The notes beneath the pieces are model-generated. The model saw only the letters and a program-made list of their open reading frames with translations, made no database searches and was not told where the DNA came from. DNA of 64,000 nucleotides, taken from assembly GCA_029207755.1 (NCBI GenBank), contig JARCOQ010000025.1, positions 6,534,739-6,598,738 on the forward strand, written 5' to 3'. The position numbers and the translations under genes were made by a program. Origin of the DNA: Chamaea fasciata. Its lineage: Eukaryota; Chordata; Aves; Passeriformes; Sylviidae. Numbering within the stretch: position 1 is the stretch's first letter; every line of letters begins with the position of its first letter. Of the stretch, positions 32,701 through 43,700 are shown piece after piece.

Positions 32701-35700
32701 TTTTTTTCTGATGAGTCCCTCTGCATTGGAGAGATAAAGACCCACCTCAGCCCTGCTCTGAGGTTTGCTTGGTGCCTCTTAATCGAGATTTTATCTCCAG
32801 TTTCCTGCCTCCCATTTATCTGGGGAGCATATCTCAATGTCCTGTTGAATGCAGATGCAACAACAACAGCAGGTCTCAAGACCCCCCTCATTTCCCTTCT
32901 CCTTGGGGTCCCTGATCTGCTCCTACCTTTCAATGGCTCTTGATGTTTTCCAGACTCCTCTGGCAGGCCTCCCTTGGAGACCCAGCTGGCCTTTGCCTAT
33001 CAGTGTGGTGGTGACAGGCAGGGAGGGGTGGTGGCACTGGGCACTTCCTCAGCTGGCACCTCCCTCCCAGTGCAGCTGTTTTCCCTCTGCAGCTCAGTGT
33101 TTTGTGGGATGGACTCAGAGCCACAGAGACTCTGGGAGCCCAGTCATATCAGGCACTTTATATCTGCTGTCCCATTTCCATTTCTCAGAGCCACATTTGT
33201 CACATTTGGCATTTTAAGTGGGTTTTAGAGCTACTTTCTTTCTTCATCCTCCCCTCTTCCCCCTCCCTTCTAAATTTTGAGGGCTGACTTCAGAGTCCTC
33301 GTTTCAAAGAGGTTCTTTTGCATAAAGAACCAAAATATGCAATGCATAGAAAAATCAAGTGCAATACAAGCAATATTTGAAACCCACGGCTTTTATCCAG
33401 CCAAGCCCTGGATTTGCATTGAAGATTGGCAAAAGCTGCCTTTTATCCCTTCTCCTTTGTACTCAGGGAATTCCTCACCCTCACTTATCCAATCACACAG
33501 ATATTCTGCTGAATTGGCTCTGGACAATCAGCTCCTGGCTAATTGATATGTCAGGGGAAGGGCTGTTGAGTGACACCCCTGGAAGTGGCCAAACCCACAG
33601 GGTGATGGCCCAGCATGGCAAGGGAAGATGACCTGAGACTTCTGGCCAAGCAGGTTGATATCCTACCACAACACTGGGTGAGAAACACCTCCAGCACGGT
33701 CATAGAATCATGGAATGGTTTGGGTGGGAAGGGGCCTAAAAGCTGATCCTGTTCCATCCCCTGGATTGGGCAGGGGCACCTTCCCTAGACCAGGGTGCTG
33801 CAAGCCCTGTCCAGCCTGGCCAGAGAGAGATGGACATGGGGTTGAGTGGCTCTGTCTGAAATTGTCTTCTGCTGGAGGTGGGGCTGCCCCACAGCCCAGT
33901 GGGCTCATCCCTGTGATGCAGTTGTGCGGGAACCACCCGCAGACTCAGATGCCTCTCCAAGGAGGTGCTCACACAGCAAATTCCTGTTTTTGACAACAAA
34001 ACTGTTCAGACACTAAAAATGTCCAGGAAATGTCCAGAGGCAGCACTGGAGACAAATCCATGGTGTTCATCACACTGTCCTGCAGCTTTCACAACCTCAC
34101 TCCCAGCTCTTGGGGACCAATCTGTCCTTCTCTGTGTGTCCTAATTCCCAAAGTCCTGGGTCTTTAAAAGAATCTCAGCTTCTGCTTTTTTTTTTTTTTT
34201 TTTTTAAGCAGCATTTCTCACACTTTGCTTTGCTCAAAATGTTGTTGCCCGAAAGCAGCAGCCAAAAGACTAGAGCATCACATTTTTTCAGAGTACATCA
34301 CCAGTTCTGAGATACTGCAGCTCGTTTCATGATTTTGCAGCCATTGCCAAGAGTGTTAAATCACTTCCCTCCTCCCTACCTCGGGGTCCTGGAGGAAGAA
34401 GCCAGAGGTTCAGGAAAATTCAGGCATCCTGGACGGCCCTGACCACACCTGGCAGAGCTGGGAGGGAGCCCTGGAGCTGCCTGGATGCAAAACTATGGCT
34501 CAGTGGGACTTGTGCCCGGCTGACCAGGGCCATTGGGTGCACCCCTCACACTGTCACGTGGCAGCAGGAGGATGATACATCCAGAGCAGCCTCCCACTTA
34601 GCACCTTTGGATGGACTCAGTGCTGCCCATGGCATCAGGGGTCTCACGGCTCCCTTTGGGGCATGAAGGGTATCTCTGGGGTTGGAGGGCAGTGCTCACT
34701 GATAGACACAAACTAAATTGTCATTTCCCTCAGGCATTGGATGTCCTGGGCATCCCAGCTCCCTGCTTAACCTCCACACACACATTTGGGATGAGGGGCT
34801 GAGCATGGGGTGAGTGGTCCTTGCTGAGAATCTGCTTGTGCAATGACAGAGTCCGCATCAGGGTGCAGCCTCAGGCTGAAAACCAAGCTCAGTTTGGAAA
34901 CAAGATTAGTTTTCTGAGCAAAAAGGATTGATATTGGCTGTTGGGGTGAGGGATGCTGCTGGAGGATGTGAGGAAAATCCCCTCTGAGCAGAGTGGGTGA
35001 CCCGCACTCCTTCACCTTCCTTGGACAGCAGCTGCATCTCCTCCGCACGAGGGTAGAACCTGGAGGAAAGATCTTTCAGTTTGAGGTCTCTGTGCTTTCC
35101 ATCCTCCCTCCCTGAGGTTTCCAGGCTTCCCATGCTCCCCCTTCCCCTGCAGCACCTGGTCACGGTGGGATATCCCGCTGGGATACCCCAGGGGAGCTGT
35201 CGGTACTGGTCCGTGGTGGAGCTGCTGTGGTTACTCACCCCCACCTCTGAGCTGAGGACAGCTGGGCAAGTGATCTGAAAGAAGCTCTGCAGTTACTGGA
35301 AGCCTGTGGTTTGTTCCCAAAGGCTGTGATTCATTGCCAGAGCCGGGGCAGTCCAGCGGCACAGACACCCCGCGGGAGGCTCGGATCCAGCTCCAGCAGG
35401 GCCGGGAGCAGTCCCAGGAGGGAGTGTGGGGAGCTCAGCCTGCCTGGTGGGATGTTGTGGCTGTTCCCAGCTCCCAGGGACCAAAGGTGTGATAGGACAG
35501 GTGTCCTTGGCTCTGCAAGCAAAGACGGAATCCTGTCACTGGAACCTGAAATATGGCAGGTTTAGCTCAGAAGCAGCTGGGCACTGGGGGGATGTGTGGG
35601 GATATGGGGGAGCAGGGAAACCTCCTGAGGCTCTGGGGGATGCCCACACAGGAGGCACCAAGCTCAGGGTGGGCTGATCTCTGGGGTGTGCTATGCTTTG

Positions 35701-38700
35701 GTGTTTGGTCCTACTGGGACTGGTGACATCAGGAGACTGGCAGAGTTGGGGGGACATGGCCGGGCTCTGGGTTGATCTGGGCACTGCTGGAGCTGGGGGC
35801 CACCTTTTCCCATAGCTGTAACCTCCGTCTGGGTGGACATCCCTGATGGACCCTCATTTTGGTACTGCCAGTCTGGGCTGAAGATAACCTGGCATGGCCA
35901 GGCTGCCCCATGGAGGTATCATTCCCACTTCCAAGCATTTTAGCACACAAAGCTCTTTTCTGTCTTATTTCTTCAGCTTCTTGTGGGGATGTTTGTGTCC
36001 CTGAGGCTGCTTTTGGATCCCAAAAAGATCCCACATCCCTCTGCAGTCCTCAAGGACTTCAAGTCCTCTCAGGACCTCCAAGGTCCTGAGAGATGCTAAG
36101 GATGTCAGGGCAGGCTAAACTCACATCAAGGCTGAACCCACACCAAAGCAGCAGCATTTCCCCAGGTCCTGTTTGCAGCCCAGGACATCTGCAAATGCTC
36201 CAGGTCCCTCCACAACCTTCTCTGACATTGACCAAAGCACGAAACCGCCTTTTTGTGTTAGTCTCTTGCCAGCTTCTCCCACCACTTAATGAAGCCCTCA
36301 CCTAAGCCCTGGGGACTCCATGTTTCAGTGTGTGGGGACCAGTCAATTTTGGCAGCACGAATTTGTTCTCCTCAGCCTCATAACCACATTCACCTGCATC
36401 CATTAGAAAATTACTGGCTGTTAGAAATGATTGCAAACATCCAGAGGCCTTGCCAGATGCGTTGCCTGGCCGGAGTTGTTTGTGCTTTGCAGTCACTCGC
36501 TGCAGAATCATTCCTACACAGAGTCACTATTTTGGGATGTTAAAACCAAACCCTGAACACAGATGGACCAGGATGGTCAGCAGTGGGATGTGCACATCCA
36601 CCTTCCCACATGCTTCTGGGGTCTCTCCTGGTGGCTTTGGGGGAGGTTTGCATCAGGGAGTCTCCTGGTGTGGAACCATGTCCTCATGCTGCAGTGGAGG
36701 AGATCCAAAGTGTTTTGGGAGCAGAGATCCTCAAAGAAGAGGCATCTCATGCCCACATCCTCTCTGGGGAGGCAGGAGTGGCTGCAGCTCCAGGTCACCA
36801 CGTGGGGGCCGAGCTGCCAGGTCAGGAAGGTGCCAGCTGCTCTCAGAGCTGAGCCAAGCAGGAAAGACAGCATATGGTGAGAAAATCCTTCCCTGTCTCT
36901 CAGTGGGGTGGTCCTAGCTGTGTTTGGGTGCCCTGCAGGGCAGAATAACAGCCAAGAGTGCTCCAGTGACAGCCATGACCTCTGGAATCCATAGCTCAGA
37001 GCACACAGGGACACTCACAGAGATGTGGATGGGAGGACCCAGCAACAGTGGGGAACATCCATCCCTGGACTCCTCAGCTTTGGACCTCCTGTGCCCTCTC
37101 CTTGCAGCACATGGCTCAGGGAGCACCAGGCACCCACAGCCCCTGGGCTGTCCCAGTGCCAGCTCTGGGCTGGGGCAGCTGGTGGTAATGGAAGCAGGGC
37201 AGCCTTGACCTGGGCTCAGTGGTTGCCAGGGAGGTTCCAGGTGGAGGTTTGGGATGCAGCCCCACCCATGTCAGTGGTGGGTAAAAGGTGTCTGTTGACA
37301 TTGGTGCCTCTCCTGCCCTGGGAACCCTCCAAAAGTGACACCTGTAGAAAAGCCACCCTTGTCCTCATCCAACTGTCCCTCAGCCCAAGCAGACAGACAT
37401 GGGTGAGGTACCAGGAAGAGATTTTTCTCCTCAGCTCCTTTTAAATCAGGTCCCCAAGGCAGAACCTGAGGCCAGGATTCCATGTCACAACCACCTGGCC
37501 CATCCCCTCTCACCGTGTTTCCCACTCCTTCTTGTCCCAGGGATCTGCTGGCACTTCTCAGGTTTTTTTTTCCCAAATCTTAAATCTCTTGCAGACCAAC
37601 CAGCCAGAGGTTCTGGGAGAGGACACACACAGGGTCCTCCAGGTCCCTTTGGAGAGCTGGGAAGTGGCTCTGTGCTAGGATGCAGGTGTCAGGCTGGAAA
37701 TGCTGTGCTGATGGAGACTGCTGGGCTACTTTGATGCAGGACAGGGGCTCCAGCATCACCAAACAACGTCCTTGCTGGATGTGCTCTCCTGGCTCACCTA
37801 AAAGACCAGACCATTTTTTTTATGCCTTTACTTGCCATCTGGGCTTTGCCAAGCAATCGGTCTGGGATTTAAGGATCAGGACAATCCCCCATTTATCCCA
37901 AGGGGGTGCTGATAGGACTAGTCTCTTCATTCCAAGCATTTGTAGGAACAAGCTGTTACGTCCATCTAAATACCAGCTTTGACTGGTGTTGGTTGACCTC
38001 TGTCCCTCTCAAGGCCACCACTCAAATGGTGACACACCCACCAGTGGCCACAAACTCACATCAGCCACTATTCTGTGATTCTGTGAAGAACCAGCCTTCT
38101 ACTTTCAGGATCAGAGGTGGCAAAGGCTCTATGACCAGAGTTCCTTCTGCAGCACTTTCCACTTTGTGTGAGTACCTGGGGACCCCCTTGTCCCAGCCCT
38201 GAGCTGTGGCTGAACTCGCCCTTGCAGAACCCAGACACCACTTTGCATTTCTCAGGTTCTCATTTCTGAGCAGCTTTGAACACCAACAATCTGAGTTTTC
38301 CTACCCAGCAGCCTCCAAGACACTGAAAGATCTGAAGGGAAGATACAGCCAGGAGAAAGGAGCAGGAATCCAAATCCTCTGAGATCAAAGCACTTTTGTC
38401 TAGAGACTTTCAATTAGATCAGGACATTGTCTGGCTGCTTTTTCTTGCTGTGTTCATCGTGCAGATGAGCTTCATGTCAGCTTGGCCTCCTTTCCCCCTG
38501 CCACGTTGGCTCCAGCTTCTTTTCATTAGTTATCGTCTGTCTTCATTAGTGAATTAATTCCCCAGGAATTGCACTGCAATAAACTCTCCAGAGCAAAGAC
38601 CAGCAAAGCCACAACTTGGCACTGGCTGGACAACAGCAAGTGTTTTCTGGACAGAAAAACTAATCACAGACCTGCTAAAAACCTCCACATTCTATTCAAA

Positions 38701-41700
38701 CCAGGCCTAGAGTCTTTGAAGCTTTTCCAAACAAAACTAGTTGTTTGGTGAGTGTTGTGTTTGGATTGACCTCTGCGTTGGGATCTTGGAAAGGAGCCCT
38801 CATCTCTTTTGGGGACAGACCCCAACGCAAAGGTGAAATCCATGAAAGCAATGAATGCTCCATTCTCCAGGTGCTTTCAGGCATGCCCTAATACCTGAAA
38901 TGGTCACAGGGCCTTTGCCTGCCCAGGGCTGGACACCTCCAGAGCGGGACCTGAGCTGTGCTGGGCTCCCAGGACTGCAGCGGAGAGCATTGCAGAGGTC
39001 TGGACATACCCAGATGTGGCAGAAGAAGTTGAATTTAGTCTGGGAATGAGAACCAAAGGGAAAGGGGGGTGGATGGTGTCTTCAGAGTGATGGCCAGGGG
39101 ACCATTACAAAGGTCTGGAGAGACAGGACAAGGGGGAATGCCTTCCCACTGCCAGAGGGCAGGGTTAGATGGGATATTGGGAAGAAATTTCTCCCTGTGA
39201 GGGTGGGGAGGCCCTGGCACAGGGTGCCCAGAGAAGCTGTGGCTGCCCCATGCCTGCGAGTGTCCAAGGCCAGACTGAGCAAGGTTTGGAGCAACCTGGG
39301 ATAGTAGAAGGTGTCCCAGCCCATGGCAGGGGGTGGAAGGAGATGGAATTTAAATCCCTTTCCTACCAAACCATTCTAGGATCCTATGATCTTCATGAGA
39401 AAAAGGGCCTCAGTGTCTGCTCCATCCTCAGCCTCTCCTGGAGACTGCAACTTGCCCTGGAGAGCTGCTCCCTGTCTCCCTGGCAGCTCTGTGCAGCCCC
39501 TGGGGACAATTTGTCAGTCTCCACCTCCACCCATCACCTCTTCCCTTCCCCTGGGGAGCAAACGGTTCTATCAATAATTGCCATTTGGCCTCTTGGCTTT
39601 ATCTTCCAAACCCTCAAAGGCAATTTTGTTCCACATCATAGTTCCTGCCCATCCCATCTCATGATGAGGCTGGATGGTCGTTGGTCCTTTCTCCTAGACT
39701 TGGCACCCAGAAGGGCTTGGGTCAATGTCCATCCCTGTGGGGAAGGGATGGTGCAAAAACCACCACTCAAGGAGGGCAAGGGGAACATCTACCAATTATA
39801 GTCAGGCTCAAACCCCCAGAGGCAGAGGAAACAAACCCGAAGTGGATGAGGACAGGGTTGATGATTACCATGGATGTTTTAGTCACAGTTGTTAATAAAA
39901 ATAACAGCAGTAATAAAATTGTAATGATGCTGGTAATTGCTCTGGTGATGATGAGAATAATAAGATTATTTATTAACAATGAGCCATTATCAGCATTTTC
40001 TAGTGCTTCTCCTCCCAGACTGTCCCAAACTTCAGCCCTATCATATTAATGCAAAATGAGGCAAATGAGAAAAGATTTTCTTTATGGCGTAACCAAAAAT
40101 AATATTGGGAAGAGCAATATCTGTCCTTGTCCCTCTGCTTACTGTCCTCCCACCATGTGGCAGAGGTTGAGAATTAGAGGGGATCTTGCATTTCTACCCT
40201 TTACAGAATTACAGAATGAATTAGGTCGGGAAAGGCCTCTGAGACTATCAGTTCCAACCTGTAACAGATCCCCACCTTGTCACCCAGCCCAGAGCACTGA
40301 GTGCCGCATCCAGGCATTTCTTGGACACCTCCAAGGAAAATAAAGTGTAAAAGGAATTGAAATTGGACTTGTGGCCTTTGGAGGAGCTGAGCTCCATAAG
40401 AGCTCCATGGTCAGACCCAGTGGGTGGATGGACCTGGTGGGCTGGAGGGAGGAGGAACTTGGAGCAATTTTATAGTTTTTGTCATTCTCCATATGGGGCT
40501 GATGGAGACAGTGGACACAGGTCCCCGGGAGCACATTTCCTGCAGATGCCTCTGCCCTTGGCTACTTGCTTGGAGGAGCAACAAACTCCAAATGTGGCTG
40601 TTTTCTATGGGGATTTTTGGTTCACTCACTTTTCTGTGAGCATGCCACACACAGGCTGGAGCATGATGTCCAAGTTTGCCCTGGCTGCTTCTGCAGGTGC
40701 ACCCTCAAACCTTGTGGGGCAAAGTGAAGGGAGGAGCAGGGAGAGCCAGGTCCTGCTCCTAAACGGTGTCTGGCCAGGCACTGCAGGAAGGGATAGAGAT
40801 GGATACAGACCATGGCAGAGAGATGGACGTGCAGGAAGGAGGGGTGGATATGGCCCATGGAGGGATGGGTGTGCAGTGAGGAGGGATGGACCCTGTGTCT
40901 GGATGGTGGCTGCAAGCCCTGGGACTGTGTTTGGGGACCATGGTGACACTGCTGATGCTCAGAAGTTTTGTCTGTTGGGCAATGACTCCCACACAGCTCT
41001 GCAGGTCAGGGAGCACCTGGAGTACCAGCATATCCAGCAAAATCAGTAGAAGACCCTGGAAACCCCCAGGAGCGAGAAATGGGACACAGCGTGCAGGGGT
41101 TGCAAAGAGGGAAGAAGCTGGGGAAGGCAATGTTGCTGCTGTTTCTGGTGTCACCACCCAAGCTGTTCAAGCCTGGGGAGCTGGCAGTGGGGTGCAAGAG
41201 CTGGAGGGCACATCAGCCCTCCCCAAGCACCTGCACCCAGACATGGGGTGCAGGGGTCAGCACACAGCCCCACGGGAGTCTCTGGCATCCCTCTGCCAAC
41301 CCCTGCTCCCTTGGACCCTCCTTGCCATTCCCTTCACTTGACTCACAGTGCTGGTTGTCTCCCACTGCCCCTTGCCCTTCCTGTGCCCCAGTTCTCCCTG
41401 CCCTGGACCTTTCTCAGGGTCTCCTGCCTTCTCTCCTCCCCATAAGGAATAATTCACCCTCCAAGGGCAGCCTTGGGTCTCAGCGGAAACAGCTGCCCAC
41501 ATTGTCACCTCTTTCCCACGGGACCTGGCTGTCACCAGGATGTTGTGAAGCTTTTCCCAGAGCACAGGAGATTTGTTCAGGAAAGCTGTTGGGGACCAAT
41601 GGCTCTGGACCCTCTGGACTCACAGGGACTGATGTTCTCTCCTCCAGCCTGTGCCACTCCAAGCTCCCACCTTGACGCCTTGCCCATGAGAGGAGTCTTG

Positions 41701-43369
41701 AGAAGGGAGAGTGGGTTTGGGTCCTTGGCTGTATAAAAGAGGCCCAAAATGCTCAATTTCCGTCACAGGTAAAGGATGCAGACCTGCAGCAGGGAGCTCT
41801 GAGCAGGAGGATTGGGAATCCAGGTTTGCCAGCCAACTCCACATGGTCCTTGTGGTTGGGTTAACACCAGCAGCACTGAGAGACCCAGCAAACAGTCAGG
41901 AAAACATTCTTTGTTCTATCCCCTTTGGTGGAAAGCACTAACTCTTGGGCTGAGAATATTCTCAGCTTCCAAAGAAAAGCTTTCTGGAGGGCCAGGGGAA
42001 AAATCAATCCAGCAGACTGCACTTCCCGCTTGGAGAGCTCTGGAGAGATGAGCCCAGCCACGGTGGCTCCCCAGGGGCATGAGGGAGGGAGCAGAGCCTA
42101 GCCAGAGCACAGCTCTCCTCCTCCCGCCCCTGGCATCAGCCCATCAAGAAAGAGGGTTTTGTCAATCCGAGCACATTAGGAGAGGAACAGGCTGTGCCCA
42201 AAGCTTCCCCAGGGGTCCATTAGCACCCGCAGATCCTTCCTCCACCCCAGTGCATCCCACAGGATGCTTTTGCTGGTGATTTCCTCCCCAGGCATAGGGC
42301 AATTGTCTGGGACAGTGAGCTGGCAGCAGTGGTGAGTAGCAGGAGGAGAGGGTGACGTGCTGCTCTGGGTGCAGGTGCTTGGATGGGAGCTGGGCTCCAG
42401 AGCATCTGAACTCCCTCCAAGACATGAGGGTTGGACACTAAGGCACATTCAGGTGCTAATGCATTCCCTGGCTTGGCATCATCCCCCAGAGTTCAGAGAT
42501 TGTGTCTGGGGTTTCTGCCATCCCAGGACACAGGCAGGAAAACCAGTCTGTGAACACAATTTTCAGAACAGGCTGTTACCCACTTCCAGGGGAGGGAAGG
42601 AGGAACATCCTCCTATCTCAGCACCAGTACTGCCACCCCACCACTGCCACTCCACCTGGAGCCACACAACCCCCAAGCAGAGCATCCCACCCCATCTCTA
42701 ACTTCTTCCTGTGGCTGTTGTCTCTCCCACAGGTATAAGAGCGTGGTGACACCACGGCGGGCAGCCGTGGCCATTGCCTGCTGTTGGATAGTCTCTTTTC
42801 TGGTGGGGCTTACCCCCATGTTTGGCTGGAACAACCTCAACAAGATGCGGAGGACTCAGGAGATGAACGGCAGCCACACAGAGTTCATCATCACATGCCA
42901 ATTTGAGACAGTCATCAGCATGGAGTACATGGTGTACTTCAACTTCTTCGTTTGGGTCCTGCCTCCCCTGCTGCTGATGTTACTCATCTACCTGGAGGTT
43001 TTCAACCTCATCCGCAAGCAGCTCAACAAGAAGGTGTCCTCCAGCTCCAACGACCCCCAGAAGTACTATGGGAAGGAGCTGAAGATCGCCAAGTCCTTGG
43101 CGCTGGTTCTCTTTCTGTTTGCGCTCAGCTGGCTGCCTCTGCACGTCCTCAACTGCATCACCCTGTTCTGCCCGTCCTGCCAGACCCCACACATCCTCAC
43201 TTACATTGCCATCTTCCTCACCCATGGCAACTCGGCCATGAACCCCATTGTCTATGCCTTCCGCATCAAGAAGTTCCGGACAGCCTTCCTGCAGATCTGG
43301 AACCAGTACTTCTGCTGCAAAACCAACAAAAACGCCACCAGCACCACCACGGCTGAGACAGGCAACTAG
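20366..43369 (+). CDS. ADORA1: Adenosine receptor A1 (whole coding span, 2 exons)
   Basis: Exons 20366-20706 and 42733-43369 join to 978 nt, 325 residues plus stop (human 326). It is a seven-helix class A GPCR at the plasma membrane. It binds adenosine and inhibits adenylyl cyclase through Gi/o. Visible landmarks are Asn27 (TM1), Asp55 (TM2), Cys80 and Cys169 (TM3-ECL2 disulfide), DRY at 104-106, glycosylation site NGS at 159-161, and ligand-contact Phe171, Glu172, Asn254, Thr277 and His278. NPIVY is at 284-288, and Cys309 matches the palmitoylated cysteine. The single coding intron (22 kb, phase 2) splits Arg114 after TM3, as in mammalian adenosine receptors. The tail after Cys309 is Thr/Asn-rich, unlike the acidic mammalian tail. 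The start [13 protein letters not shown] fits the family. Upstream in-frame codons lie across a splice acceptor. Confidence 0.97.
22475..22545 (+). repeat. CR1-like LINE 3' end fragment
   Basis: The text GGTTGCACTCAAGTATCTCAG, then AGGTCTTTCCCAACCTTAAAG and ATCCTACAATTTCATG matches a decayed CR1 tail. Confidence 0.55.
23098..23215. repeat. Dispersed repeat copy 1 (partner at 31451-31575)
   Basis: The stretch from TGTGACCC through GGGTCTTGTGGAGATCCCCC to GGAAATGCATTTCACAGAATCCC is closely matched at 31451-31575. In both places it abuts the 3' end of a minus-strand CR1 fragment. Confidence 0.7.
23200..23385 (-). repeat. CR1 LINE 3' fragment, minus strand
   Basis: It carries the reverse complement of the CR1 tail: CACCTTCCAGTATCCCAGGT, TGCTCCAAGC, then CTGGGCAACCTGTGCC. 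It is 5'-truncated, as is typical for CR1. Confidence 0.85.
25285..25452 (+). repeat. CR1 LINE 3' fragment, plus strand
   Basis: It contains GGGAAGCTGTGGCTGCACCA, CAAGGCCTGGTTGGACAGGG, AGCAACCTGGGATAGTGAAA and the tail CCATTCCATGATTCC. Confidence 0.9.
27395..27668 (+). repeat. CR1 LINE 3' fragment, plus strand
   Basis: It starts with ACAAGGAGCAATGGGTTCAAAC and runs through GGAATTCTTCCCTGTGAGGA, CAGAGAAACTGTGGCTGCCC to CCATTCTGGGATTCTGTGG. This is the familiar avian CR1 3' end with its ORF2 terminus removed. Confidence 0.92.
31386..31450 (-). repeat. Short CR1 3' end, minus strand
   Basis: The stretch reads ATCATGGAATCTAGAATGGT, TTGGATTGGAAGGTCC and TTAAAGATCATCTCATTCCA, the inverted CR1 tail. 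It breaks off where the dispersed repeat at 31451 begins. Confidence 0.8.
31451..31575. repeat. Dispersed repeat copy 2 (partner at 23098-23215)
   Basis: It shares GGGTCTTGTGGGGATCCCCC, CCCACCCACAGGCAGCCCTG and GGAAATGCATTTCACAGAAT with copy 1, with few differences. It is flanked by CR1 sequence on both sides. Confidence 0.7.
31560..31858 (-). repeat. CR1 LINE 3' fragment, minus strand
   Basis: About 300 bases of inverted CR1, from the TGGGTGGGAAGGGACCTCAA tail through CCTCACAGGGAGGAATTTCT to GACATTCCCCCTTGTCCTGT. It is one of the longer copies in the window. Confidence 0.92.
31860..32700. other. AT-rich island within the ADORA1 intron
   Basis: This block is clearly richer in A and T than the intron around it. 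It contains homeobox-like and octamer-like words (ATTTGCA variants, TTAAT, ATTA) and has no simple-repeat character. No coding potential is evident. It may be a conserved non-coding element or an old mobile-element remnant. Confidence 0.4.
33700..33815 (-). repeat. CR1 LINE 3' end, minus strand
   Basis: It begins CATAGAATCATGGAATGGTT, then TGGGTGGGAAGGGGCC, the inverted CR1 terminus with its 8-bp repeats. It fades near 33815. Confidence 0.88.
34186..34205. repeat. Poly-T tract (20 T)
   Basis: A run of 20 T in the ADORA1 intron. No recognisable retroposed body adjoins it. Confidence 0.9.
39085..39392 (+). repeat. CR1 LINE 3' fragment, plus strand
   Basis: It contains GACAGGACAAGGGGGAATGC, GGGCAGGGTTAGATGGGATA, AGAGAAGCTGTGGCTGCCCC and GGAGCAACCTGGGATAGTAG, ending ACCATTCTAGGATCCTATG. 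About 300 bases of a canonical CR1 3' end. Confidence 0.94.
40200..40328 (-). repeat. CR1-family LINE fragment, minus strand
   Basis: The stretch reads ACAGAATTACAGAATGAATT, GGAAAGGCCTCTGAGACTAT, AGTTCCAACCTGTAACAGAT and CAGAGCACTGAGTGCCGC. This is the inverted 3' end of a CR1 subfamily different from the other copies. Confidence 0.75.
42733..43369 (+). CDS. ADORA1: ADORA1 coding exon 2 (ICL2 to C-terminus)
   Basis: The acceptor is CCCACAG|GTATAAG. It completes Arg114 and encodes residues 115-325, including TM4-TM7, the ECL2 ligand residues and NPIVY. The stop TAG is at 43367-43369. The mixed acceptor/donor-like AGGTATAAG is in the same place as in the mammalian gene. Confidence 0.96.
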
Positions 43370-43700
43370 GAACTGGGAGAGGGCAGAGGGAGGCCTTTGT
43401 GCTCACCCAGTCCCCACCTGGACGCTGCTGTCTGAGGAAGGGGTAGCAAGGACCTGATGGGTTCTGAGTTCAGCAGACTGCTGCAGTCCCCACAGCCACC
43501 CCGGGGGGTTATTTATTCACAAGCATTGTACTGTTTGGATATTGTAGCCTGCACTGTTCCTTTCTGGTTTAGGATTTTTTTCTCCCTGTTTGTTTTTGTT
43601 TTTCATTTTTTTAAGCGTTGCCAAGTATTTAAGGAGAAATTGTACAGACAAATGCGCAGTTTATCTTCATGCAAATAAAATCCAGTGATCCAAACCACCC
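43370..43700 (+). other. ADORA1: ADORA1 3' UTR (short form)
   Basis: Sequence from the stop to about 20 bases past the AATAAA at 43674. The T-rich stretch at 43565-43620 is 3'-UTR-like. Longer forms are possible, since further AATAAA words occur near 45832 and 46790. Confidence 0.65.
43674..43679 (+). terminator. ADORA1: ADORA1 polyadenylation signal
   Basis: A canonical AATAAA in the AT-rich end of the 3' UTR, about 305 nt after the stop codon. Confidence 0.7.

Larger units (their letters stand above)
20707..42732 (+). other. ADORA1: ADORA1 coding intron, 22 kb
   Basis: The donor is GTAGGA and the acceptor TCTCTCCCACAG. It contains eight or more CR1 fragments in both orientations, a pair of related 110-bp sequences (about 23.1 and 31.5 kb), an AT-rich island (31.86-32.70 kb) and homopolymer tracts. 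No nested gene or RNA gene was recognised. Open frames inside it are shadows or CR1-derived. Confidence 0.9.
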
